NCBI GenBank assembly: GCA_038248985.1
Contig: JBBRWV010000009.1
Location: 1-45,408 of the forward strand
DNA from: JBBRWV01 sp038248985
GTDB taxonomy: Bacteria > Planctomycetota > Phycisphaerae > WQYP01
Direction of reading: 5' to 3'
Length of the DNA: 45,408 bases
Made by a program: the position numbers and the translations under genes
The notes under the pieces: generated by a model
Told to the model about the DNA's origin: nothing
Databases searched by the model: none
The model's input: only the letters and a program-made list of their open reading frames with translations
In this document: positions 7,821-16,008 of the stretch, in pieces
Numbering within the stretch: the stretch's first letter is position 1
How the letters are laid out: each line of letters opens with the position of its first letter

Positions 7821-9200
7821 ATGCAACACATTCGACTGATGGCGGTGCTAGCTGGGGCGTGGATGGGAATGGCCGTGGGCAGCGCTGCACTCCACGCCGA
7901 AACGTGGGTGACTGGTACCGCGGGGACGTCCCCGACGAAGACGGTGGTGGATAGCGCCAAGGTGGACCTGACTGAATTTCTTGCACGAAAATCAGCACTC
8001 AAGGAAGACGATGTGGAGGGGCGGCTAAATCTGGCGAAATGGTGCAGGGACAAGGAAATGTGGGCCCAGATGGGGGACATGGCCAAGGAAGTCCTGGAAC
8101 GCGATCCGGAAAATCGCGTGGCGTATGTGTACCTGAAATTGCTCGACGAGAAAGTGGCGATTGAACGGGATGAGAAGGAAGAGGAAAGAATCTCGGAGGA
8201 ACTAAAAGAACGGTTCGAACATGATTTTACAGTGCATTCTACTCGGCATTTTGTGCTGTTTTATGACACAACGAAGGAATTTGCAGTTTCCCGCGGAGTT
8301 TCACTGGAGAAGGCGTTTGATTCGTTCATGTACTATTTCAACATGCGCAAGCTGCGGCCCAAACTCCTGGAGAAGCGACTGGTGGTGATTCTGCTAAAGG
8401 ATCGGAACGACTATTTGAAGTACGCCAAGGAAGTGGATGGGGCCGATCTGGCGTGGTCCGCGGGGTATTACTCGCAACGGACAAATCGTGCGACATTTTA
8501 TGATGATACGACAGGACCGGCAGCCGAGAAAGCCGAGCAAGATGTGGTGAAATGGCGCGAGCGTGTGAAGGAACTTAATACGCAGATAAGTGCGGCGAAT
8601 GCCAAGGGGCAGCGCGGCCTGGTGAATCAACTGACAGTGGAGCGAAATCGCATCAGCAATGGCATCGCCCAATGGTCGCTCCGCGTGGATAACGCGGTGG
8701 GGTTGATCAACAACGTCAAGACAGTTCATGAAGCAGCGCATCAACTGGCGTTCAACACCGGCGTGCAGAAGCGGCAGGTGGATTATCCACTTTGGTTTTC
8801 GGAGGGCCTGGCGTGTTCATTTGAAGTCGAGGATCGGAACAATAACCGGGGGCCTGCGGTGCTGAATTGGGGACGCATTGCGGTGGTTAAGACCGCGCTG
8901 AAGGGGGACAAAATGGTGCCGCTGGAGAAATTCATTACTCAGTCGTCACCGGAGGAATTGGATACACCTACGCTGTCGGTATGGTACGCGCAGGGGTGGG
9001 CAATGTTTCACTACATGTACAAATTTCACCGGCCGGAGTTGGAAAAATATCTGTTGGGTTTTCAAGCAGCGCCGGTGGGTGTGGAGTTGAGCGCGGAAAA
9101 ACGGCGGAGGCTGTTTACCGACGCGTTCGGCGAGGATGTAACGCTATTTGAGAAAAAATGGTTGGAGTATTTAAAAGGATTGCCCAACCCACCGAAGTGA
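7821..9200 (+). CDS. DUF1570-type secreted zinc metallopeptidase-like protein
   Basis: The 459-residue protein has an N-terminal signal peptide (hydrophobic to about residue 22, possible cleavage after LHA). A TPR-like helical region (about 55-130) follows, then a gluzincin-like domain. HEAAH at 303-307 gives two zinc ligands and the general base, and E328 in WFSEGLA is a good third ligand; this is the DUF1570 layout common in planctomycetes. Residues 235-290 form a charged, coiled-coil-like insertion. The substrate is unknown. The gene follows the MFS gene on the same strand after 48 bp and converges with the aldo/keto reductase gene. The fold call is solid, but proteolytic activity is inferred from the motif only. 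Confidence 0.8.
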   Translation: MQHIRLMAVLAGAWMGMAVGSAALHAETWVTGTAGTSPTKTVVDSAKVDLTEFLARKSALKEDDVEGRLNLAKWCRDKEMWAQMGDMAKEVLERDPENRVAYVYLKLLDEKVAIERDEKEEERISEELKERFEHDFTVHSTRHFVLFYDTTKEFAVSRGVSLEKAFDSFMYYFNMRKLRPKLLEKRLVVILLKDRNDYLKYAKEVDGADLAWSAGYYSQRTNRATFYDDTTGPAAEKAEQDVVKWRERVKELNTQISAANAKGQRGLVNQLTVERNRISNGIAQWSLRVDNAVGLINNVKTVHEAAHQLAFNTGVQKRQVDYPLWFSEGLACSFEVEDRNNNRGPAVLNWGRIAVVKTALKGDKMVPLEKFITQSSPEELDTPTLSVWYAQGWAMFHYMYKFHRPELEKYLLGFQAAPVGVELSAEKRRRLFTDAFGEDVTLFEKKWLEYLKGLPNPPK

Positions 9201-9240
9201 GAGGGCTACCCACGTTGAAAGGCGTTGTTGCACTTCAAGG

Positions 9241-10221
9241 TTATTTCTGGGCCCAGGGGTAGGTCCAGCCGTGAACGAACGCGTGTTTCTTGAGTGCTGC
9301 CAACTCGGCTTCTTCGAGCAGTTTGCCGTCCGAAACACGGACGTTTTGGTCGACGTGGGGAACGCGACGCATGCCGGGGATAACGGTGGTGACGGCGGGA
9401 TGGCTGAGGCAGAATTTGAGCGCCAAGGCGGCAAGACTGGGGCGATCTGCGGCGAGGAAATCCTTGAGTTTTTCCGTACGCCGTGAGACTTCGAGGAGAC
9501 GCTCGGGGAGAAGCCAGCGACCGCGCCAATCGCCGTCTTCGAATTTGTGTCCCGGGGCAAGTTTGCCGGTGAGCAGACCTTCTTCAAATGGGACGCGAAC
9601 GACAATTCCCGTGCCGGTCTTCTGTGCGGCGGGGAAGAGTTTCTCCGCGGCGCGTTGCTCGAAAATGTTATAGATCACCTGAACGGAATCGCAGAGACCG
9701 CTTTCCACCAGCGTAACGGCGCCGTAGGGATCCCAGTCGTTGGCGCTGACTCCGAACGCTTTAACTTTGCCTGCCTGCTTGAGCTTTTCGGCCGCAGTTT
9801 TCCATTCATCACGTTCCAGATAGCCGGGAGTCCAAGCATGAAGCTGCTGGATATCGAGATACTCGGTCTTGAGATTATTGAGGGAATTTTCCGTACATTC
9901 AACGATCCAGTCCGTCGGGAAAGTATCGGAGATGGAGTCGCGCGGGAGAACTGGCCAGCGCTTGGACTTGGGGGAAACTTTACTGGCGATTTTGACTTTA
10001 TCGCGGACCGGGCCCAGCGTTTTGGCCAGCAGTTGTTCAGAGTGACCGTTGCCGTAGCCCATAGCCGTATCGAAAAATGTGATGCCATGGTCAAGGGCGC
10101 GTTTGAGCGCACGATGTGCCTCGCTGTCATCTTGATGGCCCCATCCCCCGCCGATGCCCCAGGCACCGAATCCGATTTCGGAGAGTTGCATGCCGTTTTT
10201 CTGAATCGAGCGATACTGCAT
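9241..10221 (-). CDS. Aldo/keto reductase
   Basis: The 326-residue (alpha/beta)8-barrel oxidoreductase has the AKR catalytic tetrad at expected places: D51 (FFDTA), Y56 (MGYGNGHSE), K81 (KIASK) and H128 (QQLHAW). The C-terminal VIPGMRRVPHVDQN segment fits the NADPH-binding loop. It reduces aldehydes or ketones, but the substrate cannot be told. The start at 10221 was chosen because GGAG lies 10 nt upstream and the protein then begins with the usual MQYRxxxxxGMxxSxIGFG strand; the long in-frame extension upstream runs antisense into the next gene and is rejected. It is divergent from the PabA/TrpG gene, with about 155 bp between the starts. Confidence 0.9.
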   Translation of the reverse strand: MQYRSIQKNGMQLSEIGFGAWGIGGGWGHQDDSEAHRALKRALDHGITFFDTAMGYGNGHSEQLLAKTLGPVRDKVKIASKVSPKSKRWPVLPRDSISDTFPTDWIVECTENSLNNLKTEYLDIQQLHAWTPGYLERDEWKTAAEKLKQAGKVKAFGVSANDWDPYGAVTLVESGLCDSVQVIYNIFEQRAAEKLFPAAQKTGTGIVVRVPFEEGLLTGKLAPGHKFEDGDWRGRWLLPERLLEVSRRTEKLKDFLAADRPSLAALALKFCLSHPAVTTVIPGMRRVPHVDQNVRVSDGKLLEEAELAALKKHAFVHGWTYPWAQK

Positions 10222-10377
10222 GTTTTGGATACTCCAACGTGTAATGCACCAACGCGTGTACGTGAAACTATGTTCTTGCGCGGACGAAAATGCAACAACT
10301 TCTTGAGAGGGAACCCGGTGAGGGCAGATCGCCTGGGGAAATTGGCAATCCGCGCAACTCAAATCTACAATGCGGCG

Positions 10378-10947
10378 ATGATTGTACTCATCGATAATTA
10401 TGATTCGTTTACCTACAACCTGGTGCAGCGCATTGGGGAGTTGGATGCCTCGCGGGCCGTAACGGTTTTGCGCAATGACAAGACGTCGATCGCGGAGATC
10501 GAGGCGTTGAAGCCGACGCACATCCTGATTTCTCCCGGACCATGCACGCCGAAAGAGGCCGGGATATCGAACGAGGTGCTCAAATATTTCGGATCGAAAC
10601 TGCCGACTTTCGGTGTGTGCCTTGGGCATCAGTGCATGGGGTATTCGTTTGGGGGAACGGTCGAGCGGAACTGGCGTTTGATGCACGGCAAGGTTTCACC
10701 AATCCACCACGATGGAAAGGGCTTGTTTGCTGGCATGAGCAATCCGTTCGATGCGACGCGGTATCACTCTCTGGTGATTCGCCCAGATGCGGTGCCGCCG
10801 GATTTTGTGGTGACAGCATGGACGAGCGAAAACGAAGTGATGGGGGTTCGTCACAAAATCTGGCCCATGCACGGTGTTCAGTTTCACCCCGAGAGCTTCT
10901 TGACACTCGAAGGCCCGACGTTGTTGGGGAATTTTCTGAAGATGTGA
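10378..10947 (+). CDS. pabA: Anthranilate/aminodeoxychorismate synthase glutamine amidotransferase subunit
   Basis: The 189-residue class I glutamine amidotransferase releases ammonia from glutamine for the TrpE or PabB partner in tryptophan or folate synthesis. The triad is clear: C81 in GVCLGHQ, H170 and E172 in QFHPES. DNYDSFTYNLVQ at the N-terminus and ISPGPCTPKEAG are TrpG/PabA signatures. The length is normal. No trpE or pabB is next to it, so it may serve both pathways, as in bacteria with one shared subunit. The name pabA is a choice; trpG would fit equally well. Confidence 0.9.
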   Translation: MIVLIDNYDSFTYNLVQRIGELDASRAVTVLRNDKTSIAEIEALKPTHILISPGPCTPKEAGISNEVLKYFGSKLPTFGVCLGHQCMGYSFGGTVERNWRLMHGKVSPIHHDGKGLFAGMSNPFDATRYHSLVIRPDAVPPDFVVTAWTSENEVMGVRHKIWPMHGVQFHPESFLTLEGPTLLGNFLKM

Positions 10948-10993
10948 GAGGAAATGGGCCTCCGGGGGAATCGATTTTCTGCTTCAACAGAGC

Positions 10994-11944
10994 TTAGGGC
11001 CCACCCACCGACACGATAAATTTCTGCATGGTGGGGAGGATTTGATCTTCGCCAACGACGTAGAAATCATTATGGTTGGCCTGCGAGATCGGCAGTTCGG
11101 TGACCACGGACCCGGATCTTCGGGCTTCAGTAACCAGTGATTGGGACATGGCGAAGGGAATCATGGCATCAAGGCGACCGTGACCGATGAGCATGGGCAC
11201 GGCGGCGACGCCTTCCTGAAGTTTCCGGGCCGATTCAAAACGATGTTTGAGGAAAAGTGATAGGGGGAGGAAGGGATAATTTTTCTGGGCGATATCGGTG
11301 AGGCTGGTGAAGGCGCTGAAGGTGATTATTCCGGCGATGTGATTTTCGGTGCGGTGGCGGTGGGCGAGGTCGATGGCGACGGCGGCGCCGAGGGACCAAC
11401 CGGCGGGAATTATCTTGTGGGCGTCAATATCACGACGGTTGAGAAGATGCTGATATGCGGCTTCGGCTGATTCATAACAGCTTTGTTCACCGGGACTTCC
11501 GTCAGCCATGCCGTAGCCGACATACTCGACGATGAGGACGTTGGCACCGAGGCGGCGGAAGTCGCGGAACTCGTGGAAGGTGTCGGCCAAGCACATGCCA
11601 TTTCCGTAGAAATAGAGCAGGGTCGGCAGATTTTGCGCGTGGGGTGAGGGGGTATCATCGGGTAGGAGAGCGGGGCCAAAGAGGGCAAAAGTGTGGTGTC
11701 CGGAGGGGGTGGAGAGGGGGATAAGGGTGGTCCCAGGGGGGGGTGTGACGTGGGCATCGGGGGTGTTTTGGGTCTGTGCGCCGGGGAAGATGAGCCAGGT
11801 TTGGAGGAGTGAGAACACGAGTATCACCATCAAGTACATGGTCACGAGAGAGAGGGCGAGGCGGCGCGTACGCGCGAAGCGCGGTGTGTGGGGCGGAACG
11901 TCGGGCGGCGGGGCGGGGGGAAGTTTGCTATTTTTGTCAGTCAT
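10994..11944 (-). CDS. Membrane-anchored alpha/beta hydrolase
   Basis: The 316-residue protein has a Pro-rich cytoplasmic start, one transmembrane helix (about residues 30-52) and then an alpha/beta-hydrolase domain outside the cytoplasm. The nucleophile elbow is GWSLG, the oxyanion region YFYGNGMC, the acid D in GRLDAM and the base H in ANHNDF. It resembles the BEM46/ABHD13-type serine hydrolases, whose substrates are unknown. The ATG at 11944 is preferred; an upstream TTG (11992) gives a longer form without a ribosome-binding site. The gene converges with pabA, 46 bp apart. Confidence 0.8.
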   Translation of the reverse strand: MTDKNSKLPPAPPPDVPPHTPRFARTRRLALSLVTMYLMVILVFSLLQTWLIFPGAQTQNTPDAHVTPPPGTTLIPLSTPSGHHTFALFGPALLPDDTPSPHAQNLPTLLYFYGNGMCLADTFHEFRDFRRLGANVLIVEYVGYGMADGSPGEQSCYESAEAAYQHLLNRRDIDAHKIIPAGWSLGAAVAIDLAHRHRTENHIAGIITFSAFTSLTDIAQKNYPFLPLSLFLKHRFESARKLQEGVAAVPMLIGHGRLDAMIPFAMSQSLVTEARRSGSVVTELPISQANHNDFYVVGEDQILPTMQKFIVSVGGP

Positions 11945-12387
11945 CAGCAAGTCATACGAGACATTTTGGCGGGTGTTCGTTGTAATCTGCAAGAGGGGCG
12001 TGGTTGGGCAAAATTATTTATTAGTATTTCAAGCAAAGTTGCAATAAATCACTTGCAAGGTTTTATGGAGCGCGCCATAGTGTATTCGGTTCAGTTGCAT
12101 GATGGCAGTCAAGCAGCAGAATTAAATACTTCCGGAGACGAAAATCTTGAGATACGATCCGAGTTGAGTCGTCGATTCGGGATCTTATTTTGAGCGGCGT
12201 GGTTGGATGGCAGCGAAATTGTTCCTTTCTCTATTCTTCGCAGCTACTTAACCTAACGCACCTCCATCCTGAGGAATGAAAGTGCTGGCTGGCAGCATTT
12301 TTTTAGGCACCTTTTTTAGGCATCTTTGATCGGCTACCGCGTCACCTGGTTTTTTTCTTGACAATTCTTGACAAGTTAATTTGGGTG
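11945..12387. other. Intergenic region, no convincing gene
   Basis: AT-richer spacer between the hydrolase and the candidate small RNA. The best small reading frame is 12065-12193 (+, 42 codons, ATG with CAAGG five bases upstream); I do not recognise it and doubt it. Around 12298-12324 there is a direct repeat of a T-run followed by AGGCA. TTGACA occurs twice, at 12358 and 12368, without good -10 boxes. Confidence 0.4.
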
Positions 12388-12415
12388 TTGAACTGGGGTC
12401 ATTAGGCGCTAGTAT
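12388..12415 (+). promoter_or_regulatory. Candidate promoter of a small RNA
   Basis: TTGAAC at 12388-12393 and TAGTAT at 12410-12415 are separated by 16 bp. Transcription would begin near 12422, about 40 bp before a strong terminator hairpin with no coding sequence between. Only the box match and position support it. Confidence 0.35.
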
Positions 12416-12421
12416 TCCTAA

Positions 12422-12512
12422 TGAAAGCAGTTGACACCTGCACAATCTATCGCTTCTCTCACGGAAAAGCCCGACGCATCCCACCTCCTTAGTGCGTCGG
12501 GCTTTTCATTTT
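12422..12512 (+). ncRNA. Candidate ~90-nt small RNA with an anti-Shine-Dalgarno loop
   Basis: A short stretch without a credible ORF lies between a possible promoter and a terminator with 15-bp perfect arms. The terminator loop (12479-12492) contains CACCTCCTTA at 12482-12491, identical to the 3' end of 16S rRNA. As an RNA loop it could pair with AGGAGG ribosome-binding sites, like the C-rich loops of known trans-acting small RNAs (for example the CCUCC-type 'cuckoo' RNAs of alphaproteobacteria). The opposite strand has AAGGAGG followed by a six-codon ORF, which is an alternative reading. Confidence 0.4.
12464..12511 (+). terminator. Rho-independent terminator with 15-bp perfect stem
   Basis: The left arm is 12464-12478 (gaaaagcccgacgca) and the right arm 12493-12507 (its exact complement), with a 14-nt loop. 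It is followed on the + strand by CATTTTT. The T-run is only on the + side, so termination of rightward transcription is the better reading. Confidence 0.8.
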
Positions 12513-12649
12513 TGCTGCGCTTTTTGCGGGTGCGGGGGATCGAGTCGCGGAGTTGATTGGGTGAGGCCGAAAGCGCGAGGGAAGATTTTTGCAGATACCA
12601 CGATCGATGTAAACTATTAAACAACAACATCTTATATTAATTAATACTA

Positions 12650-12725
12650 TTCCTATAGGAAATATTTGCTTTTTCTGCTTGCATAGTTTCGAGGTCCCGA
12701 TAAACTACTGCAAGTTCTATAGGAA
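12650..12725 (+). promoter_or_regulatory. Sulfate operon promoter with two palindromic operators
   Basis: A perfect 12-bp palindrome TTCCTATAGGAA lies at 12650-12661, and a near copy TTCTATAGGAA at 12715-12725. Their centres are 64 bp apart, about six helical turns. Between them is a possible promoter, TTGCAT (12679-12684) and TAAACT (12701-12706), 16 bp apart, so the second box would sit at the transcription start. The arrangement suggests cooperative repression of sulfate uptake. An Rrf2-family regulator is encoded at 40285-40752; a link is speculation. Confidence 0.55.
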
Positions 12726-12747
12726 TTATAGAGAAAGGGTTTCTTCA

Positions 12748-13797
12748 ATGAGTACATCGGGTTCGTTTCGTTTTTGGGGGATGGCGGGTTTGGCAGTGAT
12801 CCTGATGGGGATAGCAGCGACATTGGTGGCGTGCAAGCCGGCGAATGGGCGTCAGGAGACGACGCTGCGGAATGTGTCGTATGATCCGACGCGTGAGTTG
12901 TATGACGCGATCAATCCGGCGTTCGCCAGACACTACAAGGAGACGGCCGGAGAAGACGTCAAGGTGCTGATGTATCACGGTGGGTCGGGGAAGCAGGCAC
13001 GGGCGGTGATCGATGGGGCCAAGGCGGATGTGGTGACGTTGGCGTTGGCGGGGGATATTGATTCGATTGCCGAGAAGTCGGGGCTGCTCCCTGCGGAATG
13101 GCAGACGAAGTTGCCGTCGAATAGTGCCCCCTATACGAGCACGATTGTGTTTGTGGTACGGAAGGGGAATCCGAAGGGGATCAAGGATTGGGAAGATCTG
13201 ATCAAGCCGGGGGTAGAGGTGATCACGCCGGACCCGAAGAGTTCGGGGGGAGCGCGGTGGGCGTATTTGGCGGCGTGGGGGCAGGCGTTGAAGGCGAACG
13301 GGAATGATGAGGGGAAGGCGCGGGGCTATGTGGCGGAGTTGTACAAACATGTGCCGGTGTTGGATTCGGGTGCGCGGGCTTCCACCGTGACGTTTGGGAA
13401 GCGTCAACAGGGGGATGTATTGTTGTCGTGGGAGAACGAGGCATACTTGGCGGTGCAGGAATTTGGCGAGGCCCAGTTGGAGATCGTGACGCCCGCGGTG
13501 TCCATTTTGGCGGAGCCTTCGGTGGCGGTGCTGGAGAAGGCGACGGAGAAGAACGGTACGACGAAGGCGGCGAAGGCGTACCTGGAGTTTTTGTACACGC
13601 CGGAGGCGCAGGGGATCATTGCGAAGAATCACTATCGTCCGCGGGATGCGGAGGCGGCGAAGAAGAGCGGGGTGGAGTTCGCGCAGGTTGAGTTGTTTAC
13701 GATCAATGATGTTTTTGGAGGGTGGGCCAAGGCGCAGTCCGTTCATTTTGCGGACAAAGGCGTATTTGACCAATTCATGACGGAGGCGAAGAAGTAA
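12748..13797 (+). CDS. sbp: Sulfate/thiosulfate ABC transporter substrate-binding lipoprotein
   Basis: The 349-residue product has an N-terminal export signal ending in the lipobox LVAC (Cys at about residue 29). It then matches the Sbp/CysP family: NVSYDPTRELY, HGGSGKQARAV, DVVTLALAGDID, VRKGNPKGIKDW, TPDPKSSGGARW and GDVLLSWENEA. It binds sulfate (or thiosulfate) outside the inner membrane and delivers it to CysT/CysW. Lipid anchoring instead of free periplasmic diffusion is suggested by the lipobox. The ATG at 12748 follows AGAAAGGG; an upstream extension has no site. It is the first gene of a three-gene operon behind a double palindromic operator. Confidence 0.93.
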   Translation: MSTSGSFRFWGMAGLAVILMGIAATLVACKPANGRQETTLRNVSYDPTRELYDAINPAFARHYKETAGEDVKVLMYHGGSGKQARAVIDGAKADVVTLALAGDIDSIAEKSGLLPAEWQTKLPSNSAPYTSTIVFVVRKGNPKGIKDWEDLIKPGVEVITPDPKSSGGARWAYLAAWGQALKANGNDEGKARGYVAELYKHVPVLDSGARASTVTFGKRQQGDVLLSWENEAYLAVQEFGEAQLEIVTPAVSILAEPSVAVLEKATEKNGTTKAAKAYLEFLYTPEAQGIIAKNHYRPRDAEAAKKSGVEFAQVELFTINDVFGGWAKAQSVHFADKGVFDQFMTEAKK

Positions 13798-13846
13798 GGG
13801 GCAATTTTCAATACCGGAGAGGTTGCGGAGGTGCGGTAGGAGAATG

Positions 13847-13884
13847 GCCACGGACAGACAGGGGTGGACACGGATAGATGGACC
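13847..13884. repeat. Dispersed-type intergenic repeat (ggacacgga family)
   Basis: Between sbp and cysT lies a purine-rich tract with the near-repeats ccacggacagac and gacacggatagatgg. Short tracts of this kind recur between genes in many bacterial genomes. Only one copy is in this window, so its repeat nature is inferred. Confidence 0.35.
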
Positions 13885-13996
13885 GAATAAAGGGAGGGGT
13901 GGGGCGAGGGGATAGAGATGGGGGGTGGCGGGGTAACCGTCTTTCGTTGGGGGCGGTTTTTTGTATGCTGTGCGTTTTGCGTGCGGAGTTTTGAGG

Positions 13997-14839
13997 TTGG
14001 CCAGGTTGAAAAGACAGCGTGGGATATTGCCGGGGTTTGGGCTGACGATGGGGTACACGATGATGTACCTGTCGCTGCTGGTGGTGATACCGCTGCTGGG
14101 GTTGTTTTTCAAAACGTGGACGCTTTCGTGGGCGGAAATGCAGGCGGTTTTGACGGATCCGGAGTTGACGGCATCGCTGAAGCTGACGTTCGGCGCGGCG
14201 TTGGTGGCGGCGTTGATCAATGCGGTGTTTGGTTTCATCGTCGCGTGGACGCTGGTGCGATATCCGTTTCCGGGGCATCGATTTATCGATGCTTTGGTGG
14301 ACATGCCCTTTGCGTTGCCGACGGCGGTGAGCGGCATCACGCTGGCGACGTTGTATAGCTCACACGGGTGGCTGGGTTCCTGGTTGGAGTCGTGGGGGAT
14401 CAAGGTGGCGAACACGCAGTTGGGGGTTCTGATCGCCTTGATTTTTATTGGGATACCGTTCGTGGTGCGGACGCTGCAGCCGGCACTGGAGGATTTGGAT
14501 CCGGAGGTGGAGCAAGCGGCGGCAAGTTTGGGGGCGTCGCGTTTGCAGACTTTTTTGCGGGTGATATTGCCGGCGCTATTACCGGCATTGATGACGGGGT
14601 TTTCCCTGGCGTTTGCGCGGGCGATTGGGGAATACGGCTCGGTTATTTTTATCTCCGGACGGATTCGTGGGAAGACGCAGATCACCGCAGATTTGATTCA
14701 GCAGAAACTAGAAAATGGTGATTACGCGAAGGCCACGGCGCTGGGTGTGGTGATGCTGCTGGTGTCGTTTGCGATGCTGGGGGCGGTCAACATTACGCAG
14801 TGGTGGTCGACGCGGCGTTCGAAGGCGGGGGTGACATGA
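13997..14839 (+). CDS. cysT: Sulfate ABC transporter permease CysT
   Basis: This inner-membrane permease of about 280 residues has six hydrophobic segments. It carries the sulfate-permease signatures RYPFPGHRFIDALVDMPFALPTAVSG and the EAA loop (EQAAASLGASRLQTFLRVILP), which docks to the ATPase; GEYGSVIFISG follows. The start is uncertain because no ATG precedes the conserved LPGFGLTMGYT segment. The TTG at 13997 has GGAG 8 nt upstream and is preferred; TTG at 13961 is possible. It lies 200 bp after sbp and overlaps cysW by 4 bp, so the two permease subunits are translationally coupled. Confidence 0.9.
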   Translation: MARLKRQRGILPGFGLTMGYTMMYLSLLVVIPLLGLFFKTWTLSWAEMQAVLTDPELTASLKLTFGAALVAALINAVFGFIVAWTLVRYPFPGHRFIDALVDMPFALPTAVSGITLATLYSSHGWLGSWLESWGIKVANTQLGVLIALIFIGIPFVVRTLQPALEDLDPEVEQAAASLGASRLQTFLRVILPALLPALMTGFSLAFARAIGEYGSVIFISGRIRGKTQITADLIQQKLENGDYAKATALGVVMLLVSFAMLGAVNITQWWSTRRSKAGVT

Positions 14840-15723
14840 TGGAAACGGCGATTGAAATGGATGAGTTGCCCCCCCCGGCAAAGCAAAGAATTGTGCGGGT
14901 AACGGATGCGGCATGGGTGAAATGGGGATGTATTGCGATCACGCTGGGGTTTATCACCGTTTTGCTGGCGTTGCCACTGGTCGCGGTTTTCTACGAATCG
15001 TTCAGCAAGGGGTGGGAGGTTTACAAGGCGGGACTGCTGAGTGCGAACTCCTTGCGGGCGATGAAGATGACGTTGCTGATTTCGGTATTCGTGGTGCCAT
15101 TGAACACGGTATTTGGGATAGCGGCGGCTTGGTCGATCGCGAAGTTTGAATTCCGGGGGAAGGCGTTGCTTACGACGATCATCGACATACCATTTGCGAT
15201 ATCACCGGTGATAGCGGGGATGGTATTTGTGTTGCTATTTGGGCAGCAGGGGTTGCTGGGGCCGTGGTTGGAGGCAAATGATATCCAGATTGTTTTTGCG
15301 TTGCCGGGGATGATATTGGCGACGTGTTTTGTGACGTTTCCGTTTGTGGCGCGGGAGTTGATACCGTTGATGCAGGAGCAGGGGACGCAGGAAGAGCAGG
15401 CGGCGATTTCGCTGGGGGCTTCGGGGTTGCAGACGTTTTGGCGGGTGACGGCACCGAACATCAAGTGGGGGTTTTTGTATGGGATTATTTTGTGCAACGC
15501 GCGAGCGATGGGGGAGTTTGGGGCGGTAAGCGTGGTGACGATGAATTCGCCGGGGGAGACGAACACCGTGCCGCAGCAGATTCAGTTTTTATATGATGCG
15601 CCGAACATTGCGGGGGCGATGGCCTTGTCGACCGTTTTGGCGATGCTGGGTTTGGTGACGCTGGTGGCGAAGAGTTTGTTGGAATGGAAGATTAGGAGGG
15701 AACAGGTGGAGGGGAGTGAGTAA
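14836..15723 (+). CDS. cysW: Sulfate ABC transporter permease CysW
   Basis: The 295-residue second permease subunit has six membrane spans. It has FRGKALLTTIIDIPFAISP and the EAA loop (EEQAAISLGASGLQTFWRVTAP), followed by RAMGEFGAVSVV, all typical of CysW. It starts at an ATG overlapping the cysT stop (ATGA), so it is probably coupled. It would form the membrane channel with CysT. The ATPase CysA expected next is absent: the stop codon is followed directly by a heptad repeat and then a convergent gene. The ATPase must be encoded elsewhere or shared. Confidence 0.92.
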   Translation: MMETAIEMDELPPPAKQRIVRVTDAAWVKWGCIAITLGFITVLLALPLVAVFYESFSKGWEVYKAGLLSANSLRAMKMTLLISVFVVPLNTVFGIAAAWSIAKFEFRGKALLTTIIDIPFAISPVIAGMVFVLLFGQQGLLGPWLEANDIQIVFALPGMILATCFVTFPFVARELIPLMQEQGTQEEQAAISLGASGLQTFWRVTAPNIKWGFLYGIILCNARAMGEFGAVSVVTMNSPGETNTVPQQIQFLYDAPNIAGAMALSTVLAMLGLVTLVAKSLLEWKIRREQVEGSE

Positions 15724-15772
15724 GGTTCAAGGTTCAAGCTTCAAGGTTGTGGGTTTGACGTTCGAGGTTTAG
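15724..15772. repeat. Degenerate heptad repeat, copy 4, between convergent genes
   Basis: Seven 7-bp units run in phase: ggttcaa, ggttcaa, gcttcaa, ggttgtg, ggtttga, cgttcga, ggtttag. They are the reverse complement of the cttgaac units near kdtA. The tract starts right after the cysW stop, and the opposite gene takes its own stop (15769-15771) from it. Confidence 0.65.
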
Positions 15773-16008
15773 GGCTTGGAGTAGAGGCGTTGGATTTTTT
15801 CGGCGCGGTTGGGGGCGGGGGACTGGAGGATTTCGAGGGCTTGATTGATGAAGACGAGGCGGGAGTCGCCGCGGAGTTCGTGGAGGGCGGGGGAGCGGTC
15901 GACGCGGTCGAGGTTGGCGGCGATTTCGAGGAGTTTGGCGCGGGTCTCGAGGAAATAGGTATCGAGGGTTTGGCGGGCGGTGGCGGGGGTGGTGGGCAAA
16001 GTGGGCAT
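15769..16008 (-). CDS. Small hypothetical helical protein
   Basis: The 79-residue product begins at an ATG with GGAGG 7 nt upstream, an excellent site that supports a real gene. The sequence (TARQTLDTYFLETRAKLLEIAANLDR, given in part) predicts two or three amphipathic helices and no membrane segment, with a short Pro-rich linker and a basic end. I do not recognise the family. It is convergent with cysW and divergent from the HtrA-like gene. Confidence 0.65.
   Translation of the reverse strand: MPTLPTTPATARQTLDTYFLETRAKLLEIAANLDRVDRSPALHELRGDSRLVFINQALEILQSPAPNRAEKIQRLYSKP

Noticed and set aside
10222..10686. Extension of the aldo/keto reductase by 155 residues
   Set aside because: It runs antisense into pabA and has no AKR homology; the ATG at 10221 has a ribosome-binding site.
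12418..12630. 70-codon - strand frame through the terminator
   Set aside because: No ribosome-binding site and no family; it crosses a strong terminator hairpin.
12745..14685. 646-codon - strand frame across the sulfate operon
   Set aside because: Mirrors sbp and cysT with Arg/Pro/His-rich translation; the + strand genes are clear family members.
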